A DNA stretch of 64,000 nucleotides from Hygrocybe punicea (GCA_963556145.1 OY744466.1:4588001-4652000), one strand, 5' to 3'. Positions 11,684 to 23,650 are shown, counted from the first letter of the stretch. Notes: a model not told the origin generated them from the sequence alone. Made by a program: numbers and translations.

Positions 11684-12186
11684 AAATAAAATTCATTGCA
11701 GATGCATCACGTCCGCCAAATATTACTTAGCAAACAGGGAGGTTATGGTTTTGGGGAAGTAATCAGGCATTTCAAGGCGTCATCTTGTCATATAATTTCA
11801 TTGCTCAGCCATATATATATACCTATCTGTAACAATATATCTAACTGCTGACAGTCATTGTTGCAAAATACGGAGATTGCAGACAAGAGTACAAAGTGAT
11901 CCATTTGTTCTACTCGACAGTTCTTGTTGCTCCTGTTGTACGAAATCGCCTCGACGAGGCAGGCGGTGCTATTACTCCTCCAGAGATGCAAAATTGAACT
12001 CGACAAGGTCTCATGATCAGACAGGTTAGTCATTTCCATGTTAGGACCTGTATCTGATGGATCTTTGTTGACGTGCCGAATTGGGCATGTTGTCTCCAAC
12101 TTAATAAATTTAGGTTGAACCCCAAAGCTTTTAAAGGTCAGTAATGGTGAAGGTCTGACCCCCCATCCATCTCAGAAACCAACCCC
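11684..12186. other. Gene-free stretch
   Basis: Begins with AAAATAAAAT, a likely polyadenylation region of the preceding gene. No further gene was resolved. Confidence 0.35.
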
Positions 12187-14215
12187 TCTCATAGGAATGA
12201 CTCTCATACGAAATTGCACAGCTCCCGCAGCCCCTCATCCCCAGCGGATCGGAAGGTATGGTGTAAAGAGACACTTAAGTACACCAGAGTCGCCAACTCC
12301 ACAGTGTCGGCCCAGTCAAAGCCTTTGGCGGAATCCCAGCATGATCTTTACAATGATCCAGCAAAATTATCCCACAAGCCCGACACACATTTACGAGTAA
12401 GTCCTTGTCTACAATCAATCAATCATTAGATGCCTTATTAGAACACGGTTAGGCCAGAGGAGAACTTGAATATGCTTGCAAGCTCATTGGGAACTGAGCC
12501 TTGCTCCAAGTCTGAGAGCGACAACCAAAAATTGGGTTCTATCTTGAATGCCCATCGTCCCCGTTCTGGTGAGTTTGCCATTGTCGGATCTCAGCTAGTC
12601 TAATGCACCTGCCATGGTGGATATTCAGGTGCAACCGAAGCAATGACAGTCCTTGTCACCCCTCCTAATCATGTAGGTGAAGTGGGAGATCACTCCGTCG
12701 AAGGTATGTACATTGTTGTTGGCCCAATTATGCTTATTTGATTAGACATTAATGTATCTACCATCCAAGCCTTCAAGCCCTCTTCACGTGTGCTGAAGAA
12801 TAAATCTGAATTCTTGTTACTCCTGTCCTTGGGTGGTCCCACCGGGATTGGATTGTCCAAGGACCAGTTTCTTGGGCTTTTCGTGAAGTGTCATGTTTGC
12901 CACATGTATATGACAAAGGGGGCCGCAAGGGGGCATGAGTGCTGAGGCCTTCGCAGAGATTCAGCTCTGGCTGAAGTAGTGATGGGTCTTATTAGTGGTG
13001 GTGATTGAGGCCCCAAAATCATATTCAATGTTTCCCTTTCTTTGTCATTTTGTCTTTGTACATTACATTCCATCTCCGGTTCCGCTAAGCCAAGTTAGTT
13101 ATCTATGGCTCAAGGGTCAGGATTACATTTCTTGGGTATAAATCAAATTTGCATTGTCTTTCATGGCCCTTACTTGCTTTCAATACCCGCTAGCAATCCA
13201 CCAGGAGACGAATCACTGGCAGAGCTTCAGCAAAATGGCCCTGTGGTGATGTCCCTTGCTTCTCAGGTTTCCTCATTTTTTTTACTGTTGCCTTCAACAG
13301 AAAATAGTTTGATATGTCTGAGTTGCAATCTCCAAGACCTCATGTCATCCTGGCTAACCCGGTCAATGACCGTGTCGTACTCCTGTGAGTTCTCGTTTGC
13401 CTTCAACCATCACCACCAACACGCACATCTCCTGTCTCCATAGCATGCTTAAACAAGTAAGTCCTATCCAATATCCTCCAATTTGACACTTTTTCAGTCC
13501 ACCAGAATCACTCAATGCCTGAGGCCTGTTTCTGTTGTGAGTCATGCTCGTGAGGCACAATTCAAGGTTTGTGGATGTGTTGTGTTCCTGATGAAGTTGA
13601 TAACGGCACGATACTGTCCTAGTCGTCTTCAATAATAAATGGTAATTGTGGGTACTATGTTGAAAGCGTCAAAAGTAAGCTTTTTCTTCTATTTTCTGGT
13701 TCCGAAACTTACGAACACACCAGGGTCATCGCTGGGTCGACACACTTCTTGGTCCATATGAAAGTTTCCCGGACAGGATCCAGGTGCGCGTTATTTTGTG
13801 CTAAATAACCTGTCTTGACTTTGGTTTCAAACAGTTCCAAAAATGTTCGTTCTCAAACTGTGACATTACCTTGCAACATATACAGTCATTCACTGGCGAA
13901 CAGCGAGGTATGCAGTCTAGATCCATCCCCTCGCCTATGTATACATGTAGTATTCATCCCGAGACATTATGTGCAATTTGTATGGAGAAATTACGACAAA
14001 AGACGTGCACTCGTATCGACGGGCAATCACGTCTCCCTTGATTTTCTTGCCTTTTCTTATTACACCAGTCCCACTTAATTATATACCTTTCATTAGCACA
14101 TTGAAGCTCCGATTTGTTCTCATTCTGAAGACACGGTCATGTGATTGGTACCTGAATTTGAACAAAAAGGGCCGCTCTCAGGCTTACAATTGTCGATTCA
14201 AGTTATGGTGAGTGT
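12187..14215 (+). CDS. Spliced coding remnants of an unrecognised gene
   Basis: Several short coding blocks are linked by plausible introns. One is a Ser-rich block ending at GTAAGT near 12397. The next runs from about 12440 to 12567 (NLNMLASSLGTEPC), followed by GTGAGT...TTCAG and TEAMTVLVTPPNHVGEVGD to about 12701. Later blocks read RWVDTLLGPYESFPDRIQ (near 13730-13790, then an intron) and QKCSFSNCDITLQHIQSF (near 13837-13890). I could not build one frame through all of them, and start and end are unknown. It may be one decayed gene or two. No domain was recognised. Confidence 0.3.
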
Positions 14216-14234
14216 GGGTCAGTCGTCATCGGAG

Positions 14235-16895
14235 TTCCCACTGAGTCTCTCCGCCGAAGCGCAATCCATATCTCGACGTTGAAGCCGAAGCCGGTGATGA
14301 GGAAGAGGAAGATGTCAATGATGGTAAGTACATCTTGTTTTCATGACAGTTGACGAATTTTTACAAGACCCCAGAGTCGATCTGCGGGAAAGACCTCACC
14401 ATGGAGGAACTTGATGTCATTCCTCAACCGCAGGCATGTAGCGGTGAGGATCTTATGGAAATCACGCAGCATTTAACGGCTCGTTATTGTTCAATTGAAT
14501 CCGAGTCAGCTGAAGTCATGGAGGACGAAGACCGATCTTTACATTATTGGACCATAAACCTTCAAGTAAAACTTCATTTTATATTTCGTCCAATGTTCTT
14601 GACACGTAAATTCCAGCCAGGTGTGGAGAAAAACGTCTGTGAACATCTGACCTCTTACACAGAAATCAAACAGGCACTACACTTTCCTACAATGCCGGGT
14701 TTCATCTTTGTATGCTGCAACATCTCGGACCTCCGGAAAGCATGCCACAAACTCCCACTGCTATGCGAAGTCAAATATTTGCCCCCGGAGGAATGCCTTT
14801 TCTTATCGACGGAGTGGGAAACTTTTACAGTGGGAACTTGGGTATGGATGAAAGCCACTCGCAATGAGCAGGCAAGGTATTTCAACGATCTCGGCATGGT
14901 TGCAAGAATCCAGACCGACCAAGCTTGCACTACCATTTTACTGGTGCCACGAAAGCCCCAATCCAATGGCGACTACCCAGCTGACTTTTGAACGATGAGC
15001 AAGAAGCAACGGCGAATGTTCAAATTTACCCCTAGGCTTTTCGACCACACCCAAGCTAATTTCACAGATATCGAAGGCATCATCAAGTCTACCATCGATT
15101 CCAGCATTTTCTATAATGGTCTGCTTGCGCAACCATTCGCTCTAGCACAGCTTGCAGAGGAGGGAGACCCTCCCCTTGGTGAATTAATACCCTTTCGTCA
15201 AGCAAACTTCCTGCCTCTTCACACCGAAATATTGACTTCGATTTGGTGAGCGAGCGCAATGACACTCTGGTCGCCCAGAGATAAACTCAGGCTTGTATGC
15301 GGATCTTTTCAAGGAATGTTTGGTCAGCTTGTCACCTTGGAGGTTGGTGGACAGAGTACACTGGTCGTCCTTTCCTCAGTAGAACAGTTCCAAACTGTCA
15401 GCCCTGAGCAAACCCACCAGTCTTTCTCCGTCAACGATCTGCATCGGTATTTCCAAGTCGGAGACAGTATCAAAGTCTGCGAGGGAAGGGAGAAAGGACG
15501 ACACAGCATCATGATACTTTCAAGCAAAGATGATATCACTTTCACAGAAGATAAGATGGGAAATGAGGTGCAGCTGTTTATTTACGATATGAACTGACCT
15601 TACTAAACCTTACCTTACCAGATCCATTGTTCAGAGTTGTTTGTTTGAAGTTACCAGCCTACCCCTCTTGTCCCCCAATTAGCTCTGTCTCCAGCTTCGC
15701 ATTATCAGACTGTGACACATTATGCTTGGGATCCGTTGATTGGACAATCGGTTCTTGTCATCTGAGGATTCAGGAAAGGTTATGTGGGTGAGGTTAGAAG
15801 TAGCAACAAGGAGAAAGTCAGCATATATTTTGCAGGATCTATGGAAACATTGCTGTTTGAAAGGGTTGATGTCATATCCATGTAAGTTTCACCCCTTTTA
15901 TGTTTCTCTTGAACTGAGCCTTTCGCTGCCAGGACCACTGGACTTCTCCTAGATGGTCGAATTCCAGACCATCGCACACTTGAAGTTTGGCACTTGACAC
16001 GCCGCCAGCTTGAGCCAGTTCCTGCACGCCAACACACACCGACCCCCGTGGAGACTAATGACACTGACACCAAGACTGCAGCGTGGAATCCTAAGCTCAG
16101 CTTATTACTTGAAAGTTTTGGGACAAGTGACGGTCCCCTATCATATGGTTAGTCGAGACATCCATACTATAGAGTATAGACTTCTTACAAAGTCATTTAG
16201 AAGGTCCAGGTCAGTTCTTATTGAACCCAAATATTTGGAGGAATCTTGGCCATCGCCATATCTGTGTTCGGTTTGGGGCAGCGTATGAGCGGGGAAGATG
16301 GAATGGCCACATCGCTCAAACAGAACTCGATCGCTTCTTTAGTCCATGTGGACATGTCGGCGCCAACTGTGTAGCGGTTTTTTGGACAGGCGAAGTTGGC
16401 GATCTTCGAAGTGCTGATGTCATGGTTGAGTATTTATCACCTCATTCCCCCAAAGAAAAAGGAGGCAAGGCAGTCATGTTAGAAGGGGAGCGCATTGGAG
16501 ACCTTGTTAACATCCTTAAATATAAGAAGAAATTCAAGAAGGTAGTAGTGCAATGGGACGATTGTGATCAAGGGGTCCCTTGGGAAGATGATGAAACTGT
16601 CTTTTGTGCCGTCGTGGATCCTGTGGGATGGTACGAAAATGCTGGCAACAGAATTGTTGACCCTATGCCTTCTCTGGATAGCGGGAGGACCCGAAGTTCT
16701 GTTCACCCTCCTACCACTTGCCTAACTGCAGTCTCTTGGCACATGCCTCCCCCAATGCCAACTCTTGAAGATGCCCATTCCATGGACCAATACCCCATAC
16801 CCGGCCCATCACTGGAACTGCGTCAATGTCAGCTCCAGAATCTGGTCAACATGAATATGAATATACCTTGTCCCATAGCACATGCAATGGTATGA
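14235..16895 (+). pseudogene. Spt5-like transcription elongation factor (NGN and KOW domains), decayed
   Basis: The layout copies Spt5, which binds RNA polymerase II in the nucleus. An acidic N-terminus (DVEAEAGDEEEEDVND) is joined by a 50-nt intron. An NGN-like domain follows (14400-14800, including CEHLTSYTEIKQALHF and PGFIFVCCNISDL). KOW-like segments come next: WVWMKATRNEQ with DLGMVARI, then GSFQGMFGQLV and QVGDSIKVCEGREKG, and a last basic block near 16490-16560 (GERIGDLVNILKYKKKFKK). Agaricomycetes carry expanded Spt5-like copies of this kind. TGA at 14989-14991 interrupts the frame, and near 15240-15280 the family sequence SERNDTLVAQ is in a different frame from its continuation. The gene looks dead or assembled from degraded exons. 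Confidence 0.6.
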
Positions 16896-16989
16896 CCCCA
16901 TATGCAGTGGGCAGCCACTGGCATTGAACGAACTGCCTGGCAGTGACAGCGAGCCACCCCTTGGGTGGAGCGGATCTGTCAAACAAACA

Positions 16990-18501
16990 CAGGACTATTA
17001 GCCCTGTTCCGGGCAGTCAATCAAGCAAGAACTTACAATTTATAGTCATATGAGCGCAGCTGATTGTAATCCTCCCAAATCTGCCACCACTCCTTCTCTA
17101 CAGTAAGACTGTTGCCAGATACACGTATGTGGGGAACTATGCTGTTCCACTGATGGTCCTCGGCAGGAATGCTGTTGGTACTTTCTTCACACTGATCAAC
17201 ATTGACAAAAGATACATTGTCTATGGCATTGTCTTTGTCGGCACACTCCTCAGGACAGTTAAGGGATTGTTTATTGGCTTGCTTGACAATAATGCAGGCT
17301 GGTGTGTGGATGAGCCAAAAATAAGCAGATTCTTCGATGATCCTGAGCGATTTACTCAGGTGTTTTTGTCGTCGCACATCATCAAAACTGGTGTTGTTTG
17401 GTACTCCATTGATTGATTCTTGATATCCAGATATCTGAGCTGATTGTTGTGTTTTGTAGGTCTGATCATAACTGGATGAATACAGCGAAACTTGTCATGT
17501 TGTTTATTCAATTTCTCCTCCATAATGGAGTTTTACCTGAAATATGGGGCCTGCAAGACGCATTGACTGTCACGAGCATAGCAATGGCAGAGCTGCCACT
17601 TCTAGCAGAAATTTCTAAGACACTTCCTGATGCTTTCCATGCAGGGTGCCGTGATTGTTGGGGCAGCAAGCAAGAAGTATATGTGGCAAACAACTCTAGA
17701 GAGGTCGCTCTAAGGGGACCAGAATGGATCAGGAAAAGGAAACGTCAGGATGGCTTACAGGAGGAAGTTGACAACACCAACACCTTGTACCGGAGGAAAC
17801 AGCAATGATTTGATGGATTTTGGCCTGCATCATGGGGCACTGCCCAGGTCACTTCCAGTTTTACAGAGGGTAACGATTCTGGGTGGACTACAGGTCCTGA
17901 CGAGATTCTGAACCCTGAGTGGATGGTGGATGGCACTGTCCCTGCAGTCAAAACATTTATTTGGCGATCACAGAAGCATTCCTTACTCCCTCTGCTTGGA
18001 CCAACAGCATTACCAATAACACATTGCGTGGGTACTGTGGAGGCGTCCACCAGAAGAATTACTGCAAAAATTCCGCTGAGTCCCTCATCGTCATCGCTGC
18101 CAACATCATCACTCAGACCAGAATTTGGACCGAACCCGGAAGCCATCGAACTCGATCTGGCAGAGCGATTTGCCAAAGTGATCCTGATACCTTGGATTGG
18201 GATTGACGTCCCGCAGCCACAGATACTGTCGACCTCACAGCGCATTGGAGGTTATGCACCATCTCATGACACTTCCAGTCACCACATAGTAGTGCTTGTC
18301 GAGCCATGTATGCTGGAGACGTTAAGGGTAGGCATGGGCATTGGGGCAACATGGGTTCAGCTCATCCACCAAGCACCTAATGATGTAGACTGTGGGGTGG
18401 GAGCAGATGACGAGCCACGGATAGGGAAGGATGGCTTGGAGACAACGTACTGGTACATTGACCAGTTATCAAGTACTCTCCCCTCATTTTATATGGACTA
18501 A
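16990..18501. other. Ambiguous open frames, no confident gene
   Basis: Both strands carry moderately long frames: minus 17033-17377, plus 17413-17808 and plus 17923-18501. The plus frame ending at 18501 has LAERFAKVILIPWIGIDVP and a Ser-rich stretch. No splice sites link the pieces convincingly and no domain is recognised. I list the region so it is not read as empty. Confidence 0.25.
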
Positions 18502-19049
18502 ACAAGACCTTTTTTTCGGCTTAGCGCTCGTACCATTACATTCATGTACCCTTGTGCTCGTCCTTCCTTCTATCATCACCACAACCTCAGTCTACTTGAC
18601 CATAATTGGAGCAAAAAAGTGAGGGAGTGGTGATGAGAAGATCAACTAGCATCATTGTGATGCCATCACAAATCCTACCAGAGATCATGAGTCACAAATC
18701 CGAAGTGCTAGGAAGGTCTTCGTTTTCAGATCATTATCGACTTGCAGGCACGTCATCTCACAGCCCAAGAGGATTTACACACTGTTTCGATATATGCCAG
18801 CTGATGCTGAAAATTATGAACCGCAAATGCAAGCTCGTCGACAATTTTGCTTGTAGATTTGGATTCTTCAAGTTCATACATAATTTGGATTCACTGGTTA
18901 CAAAGTCATCCCCGATACTGATTTCGGCATTCTTACCACTTAGATGTTGACTTGCTGTCTCTCCATACATAGTTGCAACTTGCTTGCAAGAGGGCAAAGA
19001 TCAGTATGTGACCTCGGTTTCCTCAATGTCTATAGGCTACCATCATAAA
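18502..19049. other. Gene-free stretch
   Basis: No coherent coding frame and no repeat ends seen. Confidence 0.35.
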
Positions 19050-19350
19050 TTCTTCTTCCGATTATATTCAACCGCGTTTTAATCAAGCCAAAAATGGGTC
19101 AATGTCAGCCAACAACAGGCAACATACCAAAAATGATCGATTGCAAGCCAACCATTCGTAAACCAGGAACAAAAACATGCAAATATTGATTGAATATTTA
19201 ATGGACCTTTCTTCCGATCATATTCAACTGCATTTTAATCAAGCGAGAATGGGTCAACAACAGGCAACATACCAACATGAGCAATTGCAAGCCACAACCA
19301 GACAACAAACCAGGAATGAAAACATCCAAATGTAGATTGGATATTCAACC
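19050..19350. repeat. Tandem pair of about 145-bp repeats
   Basis: The block CTTCCGATYATATTCAAC, then TTTTAATCAAGC, then CAACAACAGGCAACATACCA, then AATTGCAAGCC or GATTGCAAGCC occurs twice (from about 19060 and about 19210), with several substitutions. It lies just outside the hAT element that starts at 19392. Confidence 0.6.
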
Positions 19351-19567
19351 GACCTATATGTGGGACCATCGTTTACTCTTTGGGGTTAGCTTAGTGTTGC
19401 CGAAGTTCGGTTCGGTCCGGTTTTTCGACTTTTTTGGAAAACCGGAACCGAAACCGTTGGTTCGGTTCAGCCAAATGCCGAACCGGAACCGGAACCGCGT
19501 TGAACGGTTTCAACGCGTTCGGTCTGCGTTCAAACGCAGTTCGAACCGCGAACCAACCTCCAAATCT

Positions 19568-19619
19568 CCTCGTGAAGACCAGGCGCACATCAATTGATGT
19601 GGCGCTGGGTTTCACGAGG
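19568..19619. repeat. 52-bp hairpin inside the hAT element
   Basis: CCTCGTGAA at the left pairs with TTCACGAGG at the right. Between them CAGGCGCACATC and GATGTGGCGCTG pair around a central AATT with small slips. Together they form a long near-perfect palindrome with a CAATTG centre, like the one at 102-123. Confidence 0.7.
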
Positions 19620-20401
19620 GAAGCAGGAGGTGGGATGGGAGGTGGGGTGGTTGTAGCTTCAGGCTGGGGCATCTTCGGGCCCGGTACGGTGCATTGGCAG
19701 GCGGATGGAGGCGGGATGGTCGAAGGCGTTGTGACGGCAAGTGTGGTTGTAGACCCGAATGGGAATCTACGGAAAGGGTGATCAGCTAAGAAGTGATCAG
19801 AGGAGTTTATTTTCTATAGTCTAGTCAATCCAACCCGAATCCAGGGTTCTGGATCAGAGGGGAAGTGAAGGGAGCGGAGTACGAAGACTAATGAGATGAT
19901 ACGAAGCGAGGACTAAGAAGTAGAACTGAAGGGATGCAATACGATAGGATGTAATATGATATGGTGGGATATGATAATATATATGTTGTAGTATAAGGGT
20001 ACATCTTTTATACTACTGGGAGAGATCCTGTGCTGTAGTAACTATGTACTACAAGCGAAGGCTGTAACTGATGGTAGAGAGGTGGAGCGGAGTATAGGGG
20101 GAATGGTGCTATGTACTAAGTAACGGGAAACAAAGATATATCATATGTAACTATATACGTACTGATTCCGGGTCGTTAGAGACATCGCATCTTGAGTATG
20201 AACGATTCCGGAGGCGGAATCCGGAGCGGAATCGACGGAAAAGACCGGAAACGGGCGGAATCGATGATACGTGAATGGGAATGGACGAGGACGAAGTGGG
20301 ATATGAAGAGGATTCGGGTCCAGAGGGCCCGGAGCCTCTACAGCGTGGACCGTGCCTGTCTGCGGTGGTGGGGAAAATTCGACAGCAAACGAAAAAAGAC
20401 T

Positions 20402-20441
20402 TACCTGGCGACCGGGGTGGGTGCACCACTCTCCCGGCCAG
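20402..20441 (-). other. GTGCAC palindrome joined to a splice donor (site 1)
   Basis: On the minus strand a palindrome with stems CTGGCCGGG.../...CCGGTCGCCAG around GGTGCACCC runs directly into CAG|GTAAGT. See the finding on palindrome-donor units. Confidence 0.6.
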
Positions 20442-20644
20442 TTCTCTCGCTTTCCGCGGCCAGTTCTCTCGCTTTCCGCGTTTTTTTTGTGCGTGGTTGT
20501 TGCCGTTGTTGGCCCTTTCCGCGTCCTTCTTCATCATTGCCATGCTGAATTCCTCGCAAACGATGTCTGCGCATCTGTTGACGCGTCAGCCCGGGTTTGC
20601 GAGGTGTGTGGTTAGCAAGTTGTCGACGGGTTAAAGCTAACGTA

Positions 20645-20684
20645 CGTACCTGGGCTGGTAGGTGGGCGCACCACCCTACCAGCC
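20645..20684 (-). other. GC-rich palindrome joined to a splice donor (site 2)
   Basis: On the minus strand GGCTGGTAGGGTGG pairs with CCACCTACCAGCC around GCGC and is followed at once by CAG|GTACGT. One base of slip breaks perfect symmetry. Confidence 0.6.
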
Positions 20685-20696
20685 TTCAACTTCCCT

Positions 20697-20975
20697 GTCG
20701 TCGTCGTCGTCGTCGTCGTCATCGTGTTGGTGTTGGTGTTGTAGGCGGCAGTGGTCGTGATCATCCGCGTTTGAGGCAGCAGGTTGCTGCTGCCATCGGT
20801 GTTGCTCTGCTGCTGCTGCCGGCGTTGCTGTTGCTGCTGCTGCTGCTGCTGCTGTTGCGGTTGCTGTCGCTGGGGATCATTTGGCCGTCATCGTCGTCGT
20901 CGCTGTCGTCATCGTCGGGGTGGTGGCATTGGTGGTGTTGCCACTGCCGTTGCTGCTGCTGCCGCTGCTGCCATC
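20697..20975. repeat. Triplet-rich tract (GTC/TCG, GTTGGT and GCT/CTG)
   Basis: Imperfect runs of GTCGTC, TTGGTG and GCTGCTGCT make open frames on both strands (poly-Ala, poly-Ser, poly-Gln or poly-Cys depending on frame). These frames are a by-product of the repeat, not genes. Confidence 0.7.
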
Positions 20976-21528
20976 GATTCACTCCGACTCGCATTGGAAC
21001 GCGAGGGAGGTTGTTGGGTGAAGTCGACTGCGGGCGCCTTATTTATGTGGTCAAGGTGGGCCCTGTGGGGCTGTTCTATGTAAAAAAATGTCAGTAAAAT
21101 ATGAAATAAAGTCATTACTCACCGTGGTTGTTGAGTAACGTTAGTGTTGAGTCGAACTTGAAGTTGCGCGCAAGTATGTTTAAGGTCACATGACCTAAGT
21201 TCACGTGACTGCATAGAAAGAAATGTGAAAAATTAAGTAAATGAGTATCTACGTAGGTAACTATACATTACAGTTCGCAGTTTGAACCGCATGTCAGTGC
21301 CAGAACCGCAAACTTAACCAGTGGTTCGGTTCAGCCAAATGGCTGAACCAGAACTGAACTTCCGGTTCGGTTTGCGGTTCAAACCGGGTTCGGTTCGGTT
21401 CTGAACCGAACTTTGGCATCACTAGGTTAGCTGCGTTTCCACAGAGATTGCACAGAGTTCACTATATATACAGAGCATCTTCTGGGACTCGGACTTGACC
21501 CACATTTCTCTCTCTTCATTCACAATCC

Positions 21529-22900
21529 ATGGCTGACTCCAAAACCTCCTTAGGTTGAAGGCAACGCATAGATGCACTCCACCAAAGTTCGAGGAAGAAA
21601 CCGTAAGTAACCGTCGTTCTTTAAGATCGCGCTGGACAAACAGATAACTGCAGGACTCTCACCGACCCTCTTGTCCATCATGGACGCCATTTCAGTCAAG
21701 TTACACATACATTTTGCAACATTAGCCTCCTCATCACCAACGGTTTACTGCGTTTGGGAGACCCTGATTTGCCACGGTTAGAAACAGTTACGTGCGTCAT
21801 ATCTCATTTTTTAATGTGTCTTTTCTTATGCTCCCACAACCTAGGGAGATTTGTGAAGATCATGTGTTCAAGGAACTGCTCAAGATTTGTCCGGGCCTAC
21901 AAGACAGGCTCACGAACGGTTCTGAAGAAGAAATTGAACTCGTAGCAGACTTAGTATATCTGATTGTACCTCATCTTATCGCTCTGACCTCACCTGTCTC
22001 ATAGATACAGAAAGGTATAAATGGAGCTCGCGCTGATGATACGAAAGGCCTGAAGACTACCATTGTCAATTGGATCACGCCGCCAGGACAAACCCTCGAC
22101 CCTCCCATCAATCGAAAGATTAAGAGTGTCTGTGGTTTCCATCATGAGAAGACCGGTGCATTACTGTGTCTGGCCGGCTTAGACTGGTCCATAGCTGGGT
22201 AATGTATCTCCCTCAACTGTACATGCTGCCTCTCATATGATTCTAAATGTGTTGCAGGATCAAAGAGAAGCTCCGGAGTGGTGAGATGCAGGTCCGTGGG
22301 GATCAATGGCCTCTCTTCCTCTATGCCAATCTGGCATATGATCCAGATGACCCCTGGATTGGGCTCATGCAGAATCAACTTCTGATTACGGTATGTTGGT
22401 GTCATCATCATCGTCATCGTTATATCTTGTCATACATATATCAGGGCTTCAAGCATGTTTTCACATCGCCGAGTTCTGTTGAACAGGAAGAAGTAAGAGC
22501 AACCCAAGCCAGGAATGCCTATATTCACAGGATGACCAATGTCACAAAGGCCTCTTTGGCATACATCGCTATGCAGGTGAGTTTCTCGCTTTTGAACGTA
22601 CCTACAACTAATGGCATCACCTAGGTTCACTTTGCGCTGTGCTCCTCTAGCACATTTTCATGCACCGATCTGATCACCGACTCGGAAACGTTTTATAACA
22701 GCATTCTTGACCTGCTCCAAGATCCATCTGAAAATGATGAAGTTCAAGACCTACTCAATTGGTGGAATCGGTGAGCTGCTTTCCTTTCGTGCTCTCCTCA
22801 AAATTAAACCTATTCTCGACATAGAAAAATCTTCCCCCACACATACAGGGAACCAACTCCGGTGGCCAATAGTGCCCTTGCGTGCATCAAAGAAAGGTGA
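21529..22900 (+). pseudogene. DUF6698-like hypothetical protein with one in-frame stop
   Basis: Eight exons join in phase: 21529-21602, 21654-21791, 21845-21953, 22005-22198, 22258-22390, 22445-22576, 22625-22770 and 22849-22900 (TGA). Conserved-looking blocks are TLTDPLVHHGRHF, GARADDTKGLK, CGFHHEKTGALLCLAGLDW, KEKLRSGEMQVRGDQWPLF, HVFTSPSSVE and DLLNWWNRE-type residues near the end. I recognise this as an agaricom-ycete-expanded family of unknown function, which I believe is catalogued as DUF6698. The first exon carries TGA at 21556-21558, nine codons after the ATG, in the frame used by every later exon. No alternative in-frame ATG lies nearby. One point change would reopen it, so this is a young pseudogene or an unusual start. 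Confidence 0.7.
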
Positions 22901-23282
22901 CTCGCCAAAAGACTTGCTGAGGGTGCACCTGAGGCTATTCAAGTTCCCACCCAGTCCTGATGCCGAGACGGCTTCAAAATATTCTCAATACCCTGTTGTA
23001 CTTCATGGCCATGTTGTTTTGTCATTATCCATGATGGATATAGGGACTATTTGTATTTGATCTGTCGTGAAATTCCATCAATTGTTTCCCAGTATCTTTC
23101 GCGACTGATATGGAAGGAGCCATCGGATTGATGTATCCACCATGGATTAACTTTGATGACAAGTAAGTGTCATGCAGGCAGGTCATGGCACATTAGATGG
23201 CATCGGGTTCAAGATGATCATTGTTTGCCATAATGACTTCGGACCAAGTATCTGAGCCATGTTGTACAGACTGCTCCACACC
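22901..23282. other. Gene-free stretch
   Basis: Sequence 3' of the DUF6698-like gene. Scattered short frames (for example near 22900-23000), none convincing. Confidence 0.3.
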
Positions 23283-23590
23283 GCCATTGTCACCGTGAAT
23301 TGTCTTTTGCCAGCTGAATGATATAACATGTAACAATCTGATTGACGTGATGTTTTTTCACCATTGGCATCTTTGCCAACTAAATTATATATACTCATGG
23401 TTCATGGCTCATCTAGTAACAATCTGATTTGACCTGATGTCTTTTCACCAGTGGCACAGTTGCCAACTAAATGATATATACTTATGGTTCATGGCCCATC
23501 CAGTAACAACCTGATTGACATGAAGTTTTTTCACCATTGGCACCTGGAATTATCTCTTGCAAGATAAATGCCATACCTGTGTCATACTTG
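23283..23590. repeat. About 87-bp tandem repeat, three to four copies
   Basis: Units start at 23331, 23417 and 23504 with TAACAAYCTGATT, then TTTTTTCACC, GCCAACTAAAT, ATATATACTYATGG and TTCATGGC. A partial unit precedes them, and a more diverged one follows to about 23650. Confidence 0.7.
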
Positions 23591-23650
23591 CAACCAATTA
23601 CACATCAAGTGGCAAGACGCATAACATGATGTATTTCTACCATTGTCACC

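Larger units (their letters stand above)
19392..21424. mobile_element. Complete non-autonomous hAT-type element with 8-bp target duplication
   Basis: The left end TAGTGTTGCCGAAGTTCGGT and the inverted right end TAGTGATGCCAAAGTTCGGT form about 21-bp terminal inverted repeats. Exact 8-bp copies of GGTTAGCT flank the element at 19384-19391 and 21425-21432. Subterminal zones are crowded with GGTTCGG/CCGAACC motifs, as in the 4.5 kb hAT downstream. The 2.0 kb interior has no transposase. It holds a 52-bp hairpin (19568-19619), two palindromes joined to splice donors (20402-20441, 20645-20684) and a triplet-rich tract (20697-20975). It depends on a transposase supplied elsewhere. Confidence 0.85.

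Noticed and set aside
14323..14348. 26-nt intron GTAAGT...GACAG in the Spt5-like gene
   Set aside because: Too short for splicing. The 50-nt version ending at CCCCAG (14372) gives the right frame.
20784..21097. Long open frames with poly-Cys, poly-Ala or poly-Ser
   Set aside because: They are made by triplet repeats inside a non-autonomous hAT element and exist on both strands.
23283..23650. CRISPR-like regular repeat spacing
   Set aside because: The whole 87-bp unit is repeated with no unique spacers, and the genome is eukaryotic.
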